A program made the translations under genes and the position numbers. DNA of 64,000 nt, taken from contig NZ_CP062698.1 of the NCBI RefSeq assembly GCF_018389385.1, forward strand, positions 3,380,667-3,444,666. The letters run 5' to 3'. Each line of letters starts with the position of its first letter. Positions within the stretch are counted from its first letter, which is position 1. The DNA is from Anthocerotibacter panamensis C109 (GTDB lineage Bacteria > Cyanobacteriota > Cyanobacteriia > Gloeobacterales > Anthocerotibacteraceae). Positions 49,489-60,336 of the stretch are shown here, one piece after another. The notes beneath the pieces are model-generated. The model had not been told where the DNA came from. It did not search any database and worked only from the letters and a program-made list of their open reading frames with translations.

Positions 49489-51900
49489 ATGAAGATCTCG
49501 TATAATTGGCTTAAAGAACTGGTAGCGTTTAATCTTACTCCAGCGGAGTTGGCTGAACGTCTAACGCTGGTCGGCTTTGAAGTCGAAGACATGGTAGACC
49601 TCAAAACCTGGGCACAGGGTGTGGTTGTGGGGCAGATTCTCGCTTGCGAACCGCATCCTCAAGCGGACAAGCTCAAAGTGTGTACGGTGGATGTGGGACA
49701 GCCCGAGCCGCTTACCATCGTCTGTGGAGCCGCTAATGCCCGCGCTGGAATTCTGGCTCCGGTGGCCTTGGTAGGGACTTATCTGCCCCATAAGAGCCTC
49801 ACCATTGAAGTCGCCAACAAACGCGGAGTGGTCTCTTCAGGCATGATCTGCTCGCTGGAGGAGTTGGGGCTTGTGCGCAAGTCCGAGGGCATTCATGTCT
49901 TTGACCAGGAACTGACTCTGGGCGCAGATGTGCGGCCTTTCTTGGGGTTGGATGATGTCATTCTCGATGTCACATCCACTGCCAATCGAGCCGATGCCCT
50001 CTCCATGGTCGGGATTGCCCGAGAAGTCGCTGCGTTTACAGGGAGTATACTGCGGCTGCCGGTGGCTGAGGGGCCTTGGGTTCCTGCTGGGGCCTTTCGC
50101 CTTGCGATTGACACAAGCCATGCCTGTCCCGCCTATTTCGCTACTGTGGTGGGCGGGCTTACGGTCGCTCCTTCGCCACCGTGGCTAGCCCAAAAAGTCG
50201 AACGCGCTGGGATGCGCTCTATCAACAACGTGGTAGATATCACCAACCTCGTGCTCCTGGAGTGGGGACAGCCGCTGCACGCTTTTGACCGGGACTTGCT
50301 CCCCGGCAGTACTCTAGGGGTGCGTTTGGCTCGAGAGGGTGAAGTCCTCACTACTTTAGACAGTGTGACCCGGACGCTAGTCCCTCAAAATCTGCTCATT
50401 ACGCATGACGACCAGCCGGTAGCGCTCGCCGGGGTGATGGGTGGGGCTGCCACGGAGGTCAACAGCGCAACGAAGGCGATTCTTCTGGAAGCAGCCCTCT
50501 TCGACCCGGCAGCCGTGCGCCGCTCTGCCCGTGCTCAGGGTCTGCGCTCCGAAGCCTCCGCCCGCTATGAACGAGGCGTGGATTTCTCTGCCCTAGAGAC
50601 CGCCCTCAACCGTGCGCTCGCGCTCTTGGCAGAAGTAGCGGGTGGGACCATCCTCGCTCAAGACCGGGTGGACTACCGTACCCAGCAGAGTCCGTCTATT
50701 GTGCTGCGCCCGCAGCGGGTGACCCATGTCCTGGGCCGAGATGTGGGGCGCGAAGCCATTGAGACGAGCCTCAAGAACTATGGTTTTGATGTGGACCCGG
50801 TTGGGATGGATTATCAGGTACGGGTACCGGGCTTTCGGGCGAGAGATATCCAAGGGGAGATTGACCTCATCGAAGAGATTGCCCGCTGGGTGGGCTTTGA
50901 CCATTTCCCGCCCACCTTGCCGCAAAGTCCCCTGTTGGGCCAACTCGCCCCTGAAGAAACGATTATGCGCCGGATTCGAGCCTTACTGCGCGCTCAGGGG
51001 TTGACGGAGCTTTACCACAATTCCTTTACCCCTCTCAGGAGTGGCGAAGAGCTCTCCACCAAACGCGCTCAGGCTGAAGCCCGTTTTGGCAGCCAACAGA
51101 GCCAAGTCATCCTCGTCAATCCCCTCAACGCCGACTACGGGGCACTGCGTTCGGAGCTCTTGGCAGGGCTTTTTGCGGCCTATGGCTACAATCTCGACCA
51201 GGGCAATGGTCCGCTCAATGGCTTTGAATTGGGTCGCGTCCTCTATACGGTGGGCACGGAGATCCGTGAGGTGGACCATTTGGGGGCTATCTTGGGTGGC
51301 GATCCGCTTCAAGGCGATTGGCAGGACTATAGCCGCCCTTGGGATTTCTTTGCCGTCAAGGGCATCTTAGAAAATCTGGCTCAGGGTCTCGGTCTGAGTT
51401 TCAGCTTCGATGCGACGGACGAAAAGCCGCGTCTGCACCCCGGACGGAGTGCGCGCCTGACGCTTGCTGGAGAAGACCTGGGTTTTGTCGGACAGGTCCA
51501 TCCGCGTCTGGCTAAAGTCGAAGGCTTCCCCGAAGCGACATTTGTGTTTGAGTTAGATCTTGAAGTCCTAGTCCGCAACAGTCTGCACCGGGCCTATCGC
51601 TACCGTTCCTTCTCCAGCTATCCTGCACTAGACCGGGACTTGGCCTGCTTTGTTGCTCGGACATACACGGTTGCCCAACTGACAGAGGCGATCCGTATGA
51701 GTGCCGGAGACCTCTTGGAGTCGGTCGTACTCTTCGACGAATACACCGGACCTAATGTCCCCCCAGACCAACGCTCCCTCGCCTTCCGGTTGGTCTACCG
51801 CGCTGCGGACCATACCCTTAACGATGCCGAAGTCAGCACCCATCAGGAGCGCGTGCGCAATACTTTGGTCGCGCAGTTCGCAGCTCAACTGCGCAGTTGA
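49489..51900 (+). CDS. pheT: Phenylalanyl-tRNA synthetase beta subunit
   Basis: The 803-residue beta chain. It has an N-terminal tRNA-binding OB domain (VVVGQILACEPHPQADKLKV), B3/B4 with GMRSINNVVDITNLVLLEWG, B5, the catalytic-like module and a C-terminal FDX-ACB anticodon-binding domain near YRSFSSYPALDRDLACFVA. It works as an alpha2-beta2 tetramer with PheS, which is not adjacent. Start ATG 49489 has only a weak ribosome site. Confidence 0.96.
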   Translation: MKISYNWLKELVAFNLTPAELAERLTLVGFEVEDMVDLKTWAQGVVVGQILACEPHPQADKLKVCTVDVGQPEPLTIVCGAANARAGILAPVALVGTYLPHKSLTIEVANKRGVVSSGMICSLEELGLVRKSEGIHVFDQELTLGADVRPFLGLDDVILDVTSTANRADALSMVGIAREVAAFTGSILRLPVAEGPWVPAGAFRLAIDTSHACPAYFATVVGGLTVAPSPPWLAQKVERAGMRSINNVVDITNLVLLEWGQPLHAFDRDLLPGSTLGVRLAREGEVLTTLDSVTRTLVPQNLLITHDDQPVALAGVMGGAATEVNSATKAILLEAALFDPAAVRRSARAQGLRSEASARYERGVDFSALETALNRALALLAEVAGGTILAQDRVDYRTQQSPSIVLRPQRVTHVLGRDVGREAIETSLKNYGFDVDPVGMDYQVRVPGFRARDIQGEIDLIEEIARWVGFDHFPPTLPQSPLLGQLAPEETIMRRIRALLRAQGLTELYHNSFTPLRSGEELSTKRAQAEARFGSQQSQVILVNPLNADYGALRSELLAGLFAAYGYNLDQGNGPLNGFELGRVLYTVGTEIREVDHLGAILGGDPLQGDWQDYSRPWDFFAVKGILENLAQGLGLSFSFDATDEKPRLHPGRSARLTLAGEDLGFVGQVHPRLAKVEGFPEATFVFELDLEVLVRNSLHRAYRYRSFSSYPALDRDLACFVARTYTVAQLTEAIRMSAGDLLESVVLFDEYTGPNVPPDQRSLAFRLVYRAADHTLNDAEVSTHQERVRNTLVAQFAAQLRS

Positions 51901-51969
51901 TACTTCAGCCAGAGACCGCTGAGCCTGTGGCTAATGCTGGCAGCCAAACAGTTTGGGGACGAGGATGCG

Positions 51970-54801
51970 CTATAGCTCTTGAGGTGTTTTTGGGAAAACT
52001 CCGTACAAAGCATCTACCATTTGATTCAGTTCTTGGTAGGTGGTGCGGATGCGTTAAGATTTCCACTTTAGTCTCTGCATAGGTGGTGAATAACTGTTGA
52101 ATACTTGCCTCGGTCTTAGGAATGGTCCCGATAGTCAGCAGATCGGTCCAGGTTCGGGCTTGAGGAATAAACTGGGGAAGATAATACTTCAAGTAGTCTA
52201 GGACAAGAAGAGAATCTGATCGTAGTAGAGCTTCTCTTCCATTAAAGAGTACATTATCTTTGATCCTTAATCTGCTGAGTGGTTGATTGCGATTACCAAT
52301 GACCTCAAAGTGAAAATTCTCAGCATTGAGAAAGTTCCAGCTTGGGAGTCTAAGCTTAGCGAAAATTTGCAAGAAATCTACTTTAACTACCGGAGTTTTG
52401 TCATCATAGTCAAATTTAATAACCGCTCCTGATTGACGTAAATGATATAACTCCCAATTCCATGCCAGAAGCTTATTTGTCTGCTCAATGAAGATTTGTT
52501 GTTCTTCAAGTGAGATAACTTTGATAGGTAATTTACGAAAATCATCGGGATGAAATCTACCAGCTCGTGCACTGATAGTTATATTTTTTAGAAAATTATC
52601 AGCCCAGCTAGAGTTGATAATTGCTAGTAAATAGGCCAAACCATACTTGAGAGATGTAGGAGACTTTCTTTTAACTTCATTCGAATCTACATTTCTGTTA
52701 GAAACATTGGTGAGTCGGTGCCACGGAAGAAAGACAATAACACTATGGTTACAGTAAAGATGAGCGTTTGCTTCATCTGCAACGTCTAAAAATGTATGTG
52801 AAGTCTCTCCGCGCAAAATCTTGGGAGAAGTATACAATTCAGGAAAGGTAGATCTACGAACTTTCACAGGTGCTCTTAGATTTTCCCCATATTCAAGGTA
52901 TCTAATTTCATTGATTGAAAATCTCTCGATATCTTTACCTTCTATATATCTGACCGGGTGTGAGTCGTCCTTATTCTTTGAGATAAGATCATCTTTTGTA
53001 AATTCATTGGGGAATTTTGTTTCATGGCTATTTAAAACCATTCCAACGCTAATATAAGTTATTTCATCGAGTAAAACCACATCTTCGATGTCAGTATCAA
53101 TACTATATTTCCTGAAAATATCTTCACCCAAAGATAGTTGATTAATAAAATTCTGGAAGGCAATTTCTTGAATATTCTCTTGATTTTCGTGAAAGCGCTG
53201 TGTAGTTAAGCTAGATTCTGTAGGTAACTCATTTTTAGCAATAAAAATTACATTGAAAACAGCAGCGTCTCGGAAAAGCTTTAAGCCCCCAAGAAAATCA
53301 ATTTGAAAAACTGTTAATTCATTACAAAGCATTTTTCGGGATTCTTGGGCATATGTAGCTACTGAGTAAGCATCAGATATAATTATTCCTAAAATTCCCG
53401 ATTCTGATTTAAGAAGGTTTTTCCCTAATTCTATGAATGGAATAAACAAATCCCATTTTTTGTAAAGAGTTTCAAATCTACCTTGACGAATAATTTCTCT
53501 TCTATATTCATCCACTCCCGGCTCATCAGCCCGGACATACGGTGGATTACCTACCACAAAATCAAATCCGTCAGCGAAAGCTCCAGAACGCTCTTTAATC
53601 TGAGAGACAATCGAGAGTTCAGAGTCTACAACCGCACTGAGTAGGGGCGTGCGAATATTTTCACCTTTGGGCAGCAATAATGAATCCGTATTATAAATAT
53701 GGAAGCGATCAATCACACACTCCTGCATTCGACCATGATTTTTTAACTCTTTTAGAAGATCAATAACTTGAATAAGCAAGTTTGTCTCAGCCAAATAACA
53801 AGCAAAGGGATTGATATCAAGGGAGAAAAATGAATTTTTTACCTGTTGAATTACAGTGGGAATATTATCAATTGGAATGTGACCACTTGTAGGATTGCGG
53901 TAGGAGTTTATCAGTCGATGTGCAGCATGAACTAGAAAACTACCGGAGCCACCCGCCAAATCTAAAAGCTTCTTCCCTCGAATATCGGGATTGTCTGAAG
54001 TATAGCCAATCGAGTCAAGAATATACTTAACTACATTGGGGGGTGTGAAGTAGCGACCTTGCTCATGTTTGCCTTCTTTAACGTAGCGTCCATAAACCAT
54101 GCCGATAATATCGCTATCGATTTCCTCCAAATTAAATCGATTAAGGATTTCTAGAATTCTCAGTAAGATATTAGTCCCCATACGATACCAATTAAAGAGA
54201 TTTTCATTACTAAAGAAATGGGCATAGATACTTTGTGCTGAACGATAAGCCACTTCTAATAAATAGTCATACCCCATACCTTGTGCAAAGTCTAAATACC
54301 TCGGTACCACTGTTTCTAGCCAGTACTTAAAACCACCATCCGAGAACTTCCGATGGATCAAGCCCTTATCTCCACAGATACGAACCATAAGCAATCTAAT
54401 AACATAGACATAGGCAGTCTGACGACCAAATTCTGATTTTAGTTTCTGCTCATCGGCTTCTTGTAAAACTGTCTTTGTGATCAAGTTCTTCCAGGAAGTA
54501 AAGTATTGATCCGTCCGAATAGCATATTCATAGGCTTGATTTTGCTTCACCTGCCACGCTTGCCACTCAAGTACAAAGCGCTCATATTCCTTGAGAGATT
54601 CTACGAAACCATCCCCTAGTTTTGTAGTCTTAGTTTGAGGTTTTACCTTTATTCCTAATTCTTTTCGCTCTGCCTCAGAGACTGGATTAAGTAGATCTAG
54701 CTGACTAGACTTATTCCCTTTTTGCTCTTTTTCGTCCTTGCGCGCTAATACTTTTTCTCGATAAGCTGTAAGCGTCTAAGAAATTTTTGACCAAGAATCA
54801 T
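51970..54801 (-). pseudogene. Eco57I-type N6-adenine DNA methyltransferase, broken by two indels
   Basis: A large AT-rich gene. The intact middle reads as one frame from about 54777 to 52060. Motif I is LLDLAGGSGSFLVHA, catalytic motif IV is FVVGNPPYV, and the target-recognition part follows. The true start looks like ATG 54801 (MILGQKFLRRLQ), which overlaps the upstream small gene by ATGA, but the frame shifts at an A5 run (54752-54756). Near 52053-52058 a second shift replaces the natural end; the other frame gives MVDALYGVFPKTPQEL and stops at 51970. With both indels repaired the gene is 943 residues. The longest unbroken version (GTG 54550 to stop 51905) has a foreign C-terminus. It may be decayed, phase-variable, or an assembly error. 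Confidence 0.75.
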
Positions 54802-54976
54802 GATAGATTCTCTATTACTTCAATGGCCTTCCGCAAATCCTCAATGAGCAACTCATCAAATCTATCGGTATTTTTTTGGTCCGAGCTGCTTCCAACCATA
54901 CTCCCTGTTCCTGCCCAATTTTTTTAATTAGGTTCTCAAGACCTTCAAAGGAATGCTCTGGGGGCTTAGGTACCAT
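54798..54976 (-). pseudogene. Small gene upstream of the methyltransferase, frameshifted at A7
   Basis: From ATG 54976 the protein begins MVPKPPEHSFEGLENLIKKI, then GQEQGVWLEAARTKK; at an A7 run (54871-54877) the frame is lost, and the next frame continues NTDRFDELLIEDLRKAIEVI and ENLS, ending in a stop that overlaps the methyltransferase ATG (ATGA). Restoring one A gives 59 residues. I do not recognise the family. Position and overlap suggest it belongs to the same restriction-modification unit. Confidence 0.5.
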
Positions 54977-55123
54977 GAATTTATAACAGGCTCAGGTCAG
55001 ACCCGATGTTATCACAGAAACCTAACCTTGGGGACGGCTCTACAATTTCTCCGGGTCCAGACCCAACGCCTGGAGGCATGAACGCAAACGGTCCATTTCT
55101 TGGGCGGCTTACCGGGCTGACGC

Positions 55124-56572
55124 TCAGCCCATTTCTGGCCTCTGTTGATGCCACTCTGTCGCCTGTTCGTAGGCATAGGCGACCTGAAGCAGTTTGGACT
55201 CCTCCAAAGGAGCGCTCATGATCTGCAAACCAATCGGCAAGCCCTGTTCGTCAAAGCCGCAGGGGATGCTGATGCCCGCAGTTCCTGACATATTGAGCGG
55301 AATGGTGCAAATATCCGAGAGGTACATGCTCAAGGGGTCTGCTTTATCCCCGAAGCGGAAGGCGGTGGTGGGAGCGGTAGGACCGACCAAGACATCAAAC
55401 TGTTCAAAAGCCTTGGTGAAATCCTCTTTGATCAGGGTCCGTACTTTTTGTGCCTTGAGGTAGTAGGCGTCGTAGTAACCTGCTGAGAGCGCGTAGGTGC
55501 CAAGCATGATCCGGCGCTTGACCTCGCGCCCAAAGCCCTGGTTCCGGCTCTGCTCGTACATACTGAGTAACGACTGGGCCTCCTCCGCCCGAAAGCCGTA
55601 CCGGACCCCGTCATAGCGCGCCAGATTTGCCGAAGCCTCCGAGGGCGCAATAATGTAGTAGGTGGGCAATCCATAGGCAAAACGAGGGCAACTGACCTCC
55701 CGGACTTCAGCCCCCAAAGCCCTTAAAACGTCCAAAGCTTTCTCAATCGCGGCCCGGACCGGCCCACTGATCCCTTCTCCAAAAAATTCCTTGACCAAGC
55801 CGACCTTAAGGCCCTTGACCTCCGGGATGAGCGCTTGACTATAGTCGGGGATTTCGACCTTGAGGCTGGTGGAATCCATCGGGTCATAACCGGCTATCGC
55901 CTGCAAAACTATGGCACAGTCCTCCACTGTCGCGGCGAAAGGACCAATCTGGTCCAAGGACGAAGCAAAAGCAACCAACCCGTAGCGCGACACCAACCCG
56001 TAGGTCGGCTTGAGCCCTACCACCCCGCAAAAAGCAGCGGGTTGACGAATCGATCCCCCCGTATCCGAACCCAGAGCAGCGACCACTTCCTGCGCTGCCA
56101 CCGCTGCTGCGGACCCGCCCGAAGACCCGCCCGGAACCGTATCCAAATTCCAAGGGTTGCGCGTCGGGCCATAGGCAGAGTTCTCCGTCGAGGAGCCCAT
56201 CGCAAATTCATCCAGGTTGGTCTTACCCACCAAAACTGCTCCCGCCGCTTCAAGCTTCAGGTTGACCGTGGCTTCGTAGGGGGCGATATAGCCTGCAAGG
56301 ATTTTGGAGGCGCAGGTAGTCGGGGCATTGGTGGTGCAGAGGTTGTCCTTGAGGGCCATAGGAATCCCGGCTAGCGGACCTAGCGTTTCGCCTCGGGCTA
56401 GCGCCGCATCGACTGCCTGTGCTTGTTGGAGCGCCCGCTCCTGCATCAGACACAAAAAACTATGCACCCGAGGCTCGATCCCGGCAATGCGCTCATAATA
56501 GGTCTGGGCAATCTCGACGGCGCTCCGTTCGCGTTTGACCAGTTGCTCGTGCAGGGTGCGAATCAGGCTCAT
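55124..56572 (-). CDS. gatA: Glutamyl-tRNA(Gln) amidotransferase subunit A
   Basis: A 482-residue amidase that supplies ammonia from glutamine to convert Glu-tRNA(Gln) to Gln-tRNA(Gln), acting with GatB and GatC. The amidase triad is visible: Lys75 (MALKDNLC), cis-Ser150 and nucleophile Ser174, in [16 protein letters not shown] and [20 protein letters not shown]. The C-terminal region includes [14 protein letters not shown]. GatB and GatC are not next to it here. Confidence 0.96.
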   Translation of the reverse strand: MSLIRTLHEQLVKRERSAVEIAQTYYERIAGIEPRVHSFLCLMQERALQQAQAVDAALARGETLGPLAGIPMALKDNLCTTNAPTTCASKILAGYIAPYEATVNLKLEAAGAVLVGKTNLDEFAMGSSTENSAYGPTRNPWNLDTVPGGSSGGSAAAVAAQEVVAALGSDTGGSIRQPAAFCGVVGLKPTYGLVSRYGLVAFASSLDQIGPFAATVEDCAIVLQAIAGYDPMDSTSLKVEIPDYSQALIPEVKGLKVGLVKEFFGEGISGPVRAAIEKALDVLRALGAEVREVSCPRFAYGLPTYYIIAPSEASANLARYDGVRYGFRAEEAQSLLSMYEQSRNQGFGREVKRRIMLGTYALSAGYYDAYYLKAQKVRTLIKEDFTKAFEQFDVLVGPTAPTTAFRFGDKADPLSMYLSDICTIPLNMSGTAGISIPCGFDEQGLPIGLQIMSAPLEESKLLQVAYAYEQATEWHQQRPEMG

Positions 56573-56663
56573 GGCCGTCTTTCCAAGGGGTACAGCCTCC
56601 TAGCTTATCAGATGGGGATAGGCTGGCTAAAGGGGCATAGAGCAAAGGTGCGACGACCAGCTT

Positions 56664-56691
56664 TTGAGGGAGGTAAGGGTTCTGTTATACT
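56664..56691 (+). promoter_or_regulatory. Candidate promoter of rplU
   Basis: TTGAGG at 56664-56669 and TATACT at 56686-56691, 16 bases apart. The leader of about 65 bases contains a small perfect hairpin TGGGGA/TCCCCA (56727-56741) that could serve regulation of L21. Confidence 0.5.
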
Positions 56692-56762
56692 GAATGGCTG
56701 TTGTTTACGCTCGGAATAGGTCTAAATGGGGATTGTCCCCAACCTCTACGGCGGGAGAAGAA

Positions 56763-57131
56763 ATGCCTTACGCAATCATTGAGACGGGCGGCAAGCAATA
56801 CCGGGTTGAGCCCGGTCGCTTTTATGATGTCGAGAAGCTCGACGCCGCTGAACAGACCATCATTCCTTTAGACCAAGTGCTCTTGGTCTCGCCCGATGGA
56901 GACGATGTCGATATTCTGATTGGTCGTCCTCTTGTAGAAGGAGCGGTGGTCCGCGCCAAAATCCTTCAGCATGGCAAAGCCAAAAAAGTAATCATCTATA
57001 AAATGCGCCCCAAGAAGCACTATCGCCGCAAAAAAGGGCACCGCCAACCCTATACCCGACTCTTAGTCGAGGCCATCGAAGTCAACGGTGTCGCCCTCAG
57101 TGCCGCTGCGCCTGCTGCCTTGACGGAATAG
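56763..57131 (+). CDS. rplU: 50S ribosomal protein bL21
   Basis: A 122-residue ribosomal protein: MPYAIIETGGKQYRVEPGRF, GRPLVEGAVVRAKILQHGKA, then KKVIIYKMRPKKHYRRKKGH. It has a short Ala-rich C-terminal tail. GGGAGAAGAA precedes ATG 56763; an upstream ATG at 56694 would include leader sequence. In most bacteria rpmA (bL27) follows rplU; here the next gene is an aminopeptidase 34 bases later. Confidence 0.95.
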   Translation: MPYAIIETGGKQYRVEPGRFYDVEKLDAAEQTIIPLDQVLLVSPDGDDVDILIGRPLVEGAVVRAKILQHGKAKKVIIYKMRPKKHYRRKKGHRQPYTRLLVEAIEVNGVALSAAAPAALTE

Positions 57132-57165
57132 CACAGACCTAGTAAACCTTTACAGCAAAGCTCCT

Positions 57166-59691
57166 ATGAGCCCAAGCGATCATGCGCAGCCCTACAAGAC
57201 TTTCCCCTTGCCGGGTTCCAAACCGCAGTACAGCCCCGACAAACCGGGACGGGTTCAGCATATTGCTCTGGACCTCAGTCTGGACATCGCTGGGGAGACG
57301 CTGACCGGCACCTGTGCCGTTCGGCTGTTGACGCTGGTGGAGGGACTCAGGACCCTGACCCTGGACGCAGTGGCGATGCAGATCCAAGGAGCCCGCCTCG
57401 GTCAGGAACCCCTGCTCTATGCCTATGATGGTACCCAGTTGCGCCTGACCCTCCCGGAAGGCATCGTAAGCGGTCAGACCCTCGAATGTACGGTGGACTA
57501 TTGCGTAGCGAAGCCCCGCCGGGGGATCTACTTCGTCAAGCCCGACGCCCACTACCCCGACAAGCCCGTTCAGGTCTGGACTCAGGGTGAGGATGAGGAC
57601 GCCCGTTTTTGGTTTCCGTGCTTCGATTACCCGGAGCAATTGGCTACTTCAGAAATCCGTGTCTCGGTTCCCCAACCCTACCGGGCTATCTCCAACGGGA
57701 TTCTGGTCGAAGAAAGGGCCACTGAGCGCACCACTATTTTTCACTGGAAACAACAGCAGGTCCATCCCTGCTACCTGATGACCCTGGTGGTGGGGGAGTT
57801 TAGCGAGATCGTTGATGGTTGGGATGGCATTAGCACGCTCTACTACGTCACTCCGGGGCAAGAAGCCGTAGCCCGTCTAACGCTGGGTAAAACCCCCCGG
57901 ATGGTGGCGTTCTTTAGCGAAAAGTTTGGGGTGCGCTATCCCTATCCGCGCTATGCCCAAGTGTGCGTGGCTGACTACATCTTTGGCGGGATGGAGAATA
58001 CTTCTTGTACCCTCCTGACCGACCGCGCCCTTCTCGATGAGCAAGCGGCTCAAGAACCTTTCTGGCCCGAAGACCTCGTCTCCCATGAACTGGTCCACCA
58101 ATGGTTTGGAGATCTGGTGGTGATCCGGCACTGGAGCCATGCCTGGATCAAAGAGGGGGCGGCTACCTACGGCGAAGTTCTCTGGCAGGAGCACGAGTAT
58201 GGTCCAGAAGAAGCCGTCTATTACCGCTGGTCGCTCGCCCATGAATACTTCACTGAGGACGAGGAGCGCTACCGCCGCCCCATCGTGACCAATGTCTACA
58301 AAGAGGCCATCGAACTGTTTGACCGGCACACCTACCAAAAAGGAGCCCTGGTCTACCACATGGTGCGCCACTATTTGGGAGACAAACTCTTTTCGCGGGT
58401 GATCCAGACTTTTTTGGAGGACAACCGCCACTGCGCCGTGGAGACCATCGACTTGCTCAGGGCCATCGAAAAAGCCACGGGACGCAATTTCCTGCCCCTA
58501 TTTGAGCAGTATGTCTTCAAAGGCGGTCACCCAGACTTTAAAGTCGCTTACACCTGGGTGGCAGAAGGGTCCTACGCCAAAGTGACCGTGCAACAGACCC
58601 AAGTCATCAATGACCTGACGGGGCTCTTTACGCTGGAAGTCCCCATCGCCTTGGGGTGGGCGGACGGGACAAGTCAGACCTTGGTGCTTGCTATTACCCA
58701 GAAAGAACAGACCTTCTGCTTTCCTCTGGCGACCAAGCCCCTCTGGTTTAGCTTCGACCCCGGCAACGACCTACTCAAGACGCTAGAACTCACCGTCTCG
58801 GTGGAGGATCTGCTCGCCCAACTGCGCCATGACCCCTCCGTGATGGGCCGCGTCTTCGCCGCCCACGCCCTAGCGAAAAAAGTCAATCCCATCATCGTAG
58901 CCGCGCTCCAAGAAGTCCTGCTTGACCCAGCCGTTTTTTGGGGTGTCCGCGCCGAGTGCGCCGACGCTTTGGGCTCCACCCACCGCGACTACGCCTTTGC
59001 TGTGCTCAGGGCCGCCCTCACCACCATCGAAGACTCCCGCGTCCTTGAGGCGGTCCTCGACGCCTTAGGCGAGGACCCCTCTGCCCTGACCTTCGAAGCC
59101 GCCGCCCCGCTACTCAAACACAACAGCTATCAAGTGAGTGCTCAGGCTGCTGAGACCGTGGGTAAGAGCCGCGCCAAAGGAGCCCGTAAACTGCTCAAGA
59201 AAACCCTCAAGCAGCGTGATTCCTGGAATGAAGTTGTGCGCGTCGGCGCAGTGAATGGACTGGCCCATCTCAAAGATGACCCCAAGGCCCGCAACCTACT
59301 GCTGAAGTACACCCAACTCGGCGTACCCCAAGCCTTGCGGCTCAAGGCAATTCGCGCTTTGGGCCGTTTTGGGGAAAATCAGGAAGACCCTCGTATTCTA
59401 GAGGGCCTCACCACCATTGCCCGCGAAGAATTCTTTTTGACACGCGTCGCCACCATTGCCGCCCTGCGTGCCCTGCGCTCCCCTCGGGCATTGGAGCTGT
59501 TGGAGCAACTCGCCCAAAGTGACCCGGACGGACGGGTAGAGCGTTCGGCCCTAGAAGCCCTAGAGGCGACCCGTCAGGCCATCAGCCAGAGCCAGGAAAT
59601 CAAAAACTTACGCGAAACCGTCACCGAACTCCAAAAACTGACGCAAGAACTCAAAAGCCGCTGCGACATCCTCGAAGCAAATCACACTTGA
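57166..59691 (+). CDS. M1 family metallo-aminopeptidase with HEAT-like C-terminus
   Basis: An 841-residue enzyme. Zinc site: HELVHQWFGD (H307, E308, H311) with E330 in KEGAATYGE; the exopeptidase motif GGMENTS precedes it. These remove N-terminal residues from peptides. After about residue 560 come HEAT-like repeats (for example VRAECADALGSTHRDYAFAV and RLKAIRALGRFGENQEDPRI), ending in a short coiled coil. The domain order resembles the cold-active ColAP-like M1 subfamily. Likely cytoplasmic; no signal peptide. Confidence 0.93.
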   Translation: MSPSDHAQPYKTFPLPGSKPQYSPDKPGRVQHIALDLSLDIAGETLTGTCAVRLLTLVEGLRTLTLDAVAMQIQGARLGQEPLLYAYDGTQLRLTLPEGIVSGQTLECTVDYCVAKPRRGIYFVKPDAHYPDKPVQVWTQGEDEDARFWFPCFDYPEQLATSEIRVSVPQPYRAISNGILVEERATERTTIFHWKQQQVHPCYLMTLVVGEFSEIVDGWDGISTLYYVTPGQEAVARLTLGKTPRMVAFFSEKFGVRYPYPRYAQVCVADYIFGGMENTSCTLLTDRALLDEQAAQEPFWPEDLVSHELVHQWFGDLVVIRHWSHAWIKEGAATYGEVLWQEHEYGPEEAVYYRWSLAHEYFTEDEERYRRPIVTNVYKEAIELFDRHTYQKGALVYHMVRHYLGDKLFSRVIQTFLEDNRHCAVETIDLLRAIEKATGRNFLPLFEQYVFKGGHPDFKVAYTWVAEGSYAKVTVQQTQVINDLTGLFTLEVPIALGWADGTSQTLVLAITQKEQTFCFPLATKPLWFSFDPGNDLLKTLELTVSVEDLLAQLRHDPSVMGRVFAAHALAKKVNPIIVAALQEVLLDPAVFWGVRAECADALGSTHRDYAFAVLRAALTTIEDSRVLEAVLDALGEDPSALTFEAAAPLLKHNSYQVSAQAAETVGKSRAKGARKLLKKTLKQRDSWNEVVRVGAVNGLAHLKDDPKARNLLLKYTQLGVPQALRLKAIRALGRFGENQEDPRILEGLTTIAREEFFLTRVATIAALRALRSPRALELLEQLAQSDPDGRVERSALEALEATRQAISQSQEIKNLRETVTELQKLTQELKSRCDILEANHT

Positions 59692-59699
59692 CGCTGTTT

Positions 59700-60179
59700 C
59701 TAGCGCGGCAGGAGGCGGTCAAGGCTCTGATTGAGTTGCTGACCATAGAGTTGGTACATATCCACTTTTTGCTTGTATTGGGCTAACTCAAATTCATAGA
59801 CTGTCTTCTTAAAGCTGCCATCTTTGGCTGCCCGGTCCTCCAAATGGGCGATGAGTTTGCCCAGAATCTGTAGCGCCTGCTTGAGAAATTCCAGATACTT
59901 GACCAGCGACCCGTAAAACTCCCCCAGAAAATCCTTGTCGGCGTGGGTCTCGTCTAAAGCCTGCGCCAGGATGAGTTGGTCTTTCGCTGCCTGAACCAGT
60001 TTATTCCCCTGCTCGGTCAAGGGTGCAAGGGCGGGTTTCAGGCGGTCAAATTTGTTCCAGCCTAGAGCATTCTTCCAGGAGAAAACCTGTTCGTGCAAGG
60101 CCAAAAATGCCCCTAGTAGGTCTCCTGCCTGATTGATCAAACCCAGGGCACTATCTTTCAATGCTGTCGTTTCATCCAT
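59700..60179 (-). CDS. Helical hypothetical protein
   Basis: A 159-residue, almost entirely alpha-helical protein rich in Leu, Gln, Lys and Asp (ALGLINQAGDLLGAFLALHE, then YLEFLKQALQILGKLIAHLE). No membrane segment and no signal. I do not recognise a family. It converges with the M1 aminopeptidase, their stops eight bases apart. Confidence 0.6.
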   Translation of the reverse strand: MDETTALKDSALGLINQAGDLLGAFLALHEQVFSWKNALGWNKFDRLKPALAPLTEQGNKLVQAAKDQLILAQALDETHADKDFLGEFYGSLVKYLEFLKQALQILGKLIAHLEDRAAKDGSFKKTVYEFELAQYKQKVDMYQLYGQQLNQSLDRLLPR

Positions 60180-60287
60180 TTTTCTATTGTAAAAGCGTTT
60201 TCCTCAGAACAAGAGGACCGTCGTGAGCGCTAGGGCTAAAAACCCTAGCTGAAGCTGGTTACAGCACTTTTGTAGTCCAGACGTTCC

Positions 60288-60314
60288 TTGACAGTGCCCG
60301 CCAGGACTTAAAAT
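60288..60314 (+). promoter_or_regulatory. Candidate promoter of tRNA-Thr
   Basis: Consensus -35 TTGACA at 60288-60293 and TAAAAT at 60309-60314 (15-base spacing, slightly short). It ends 22 bases before the tRNA. Confidence 0.45.
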
Positions 60315-60336
60315 AATAGTAAAATATGTATCTTGA

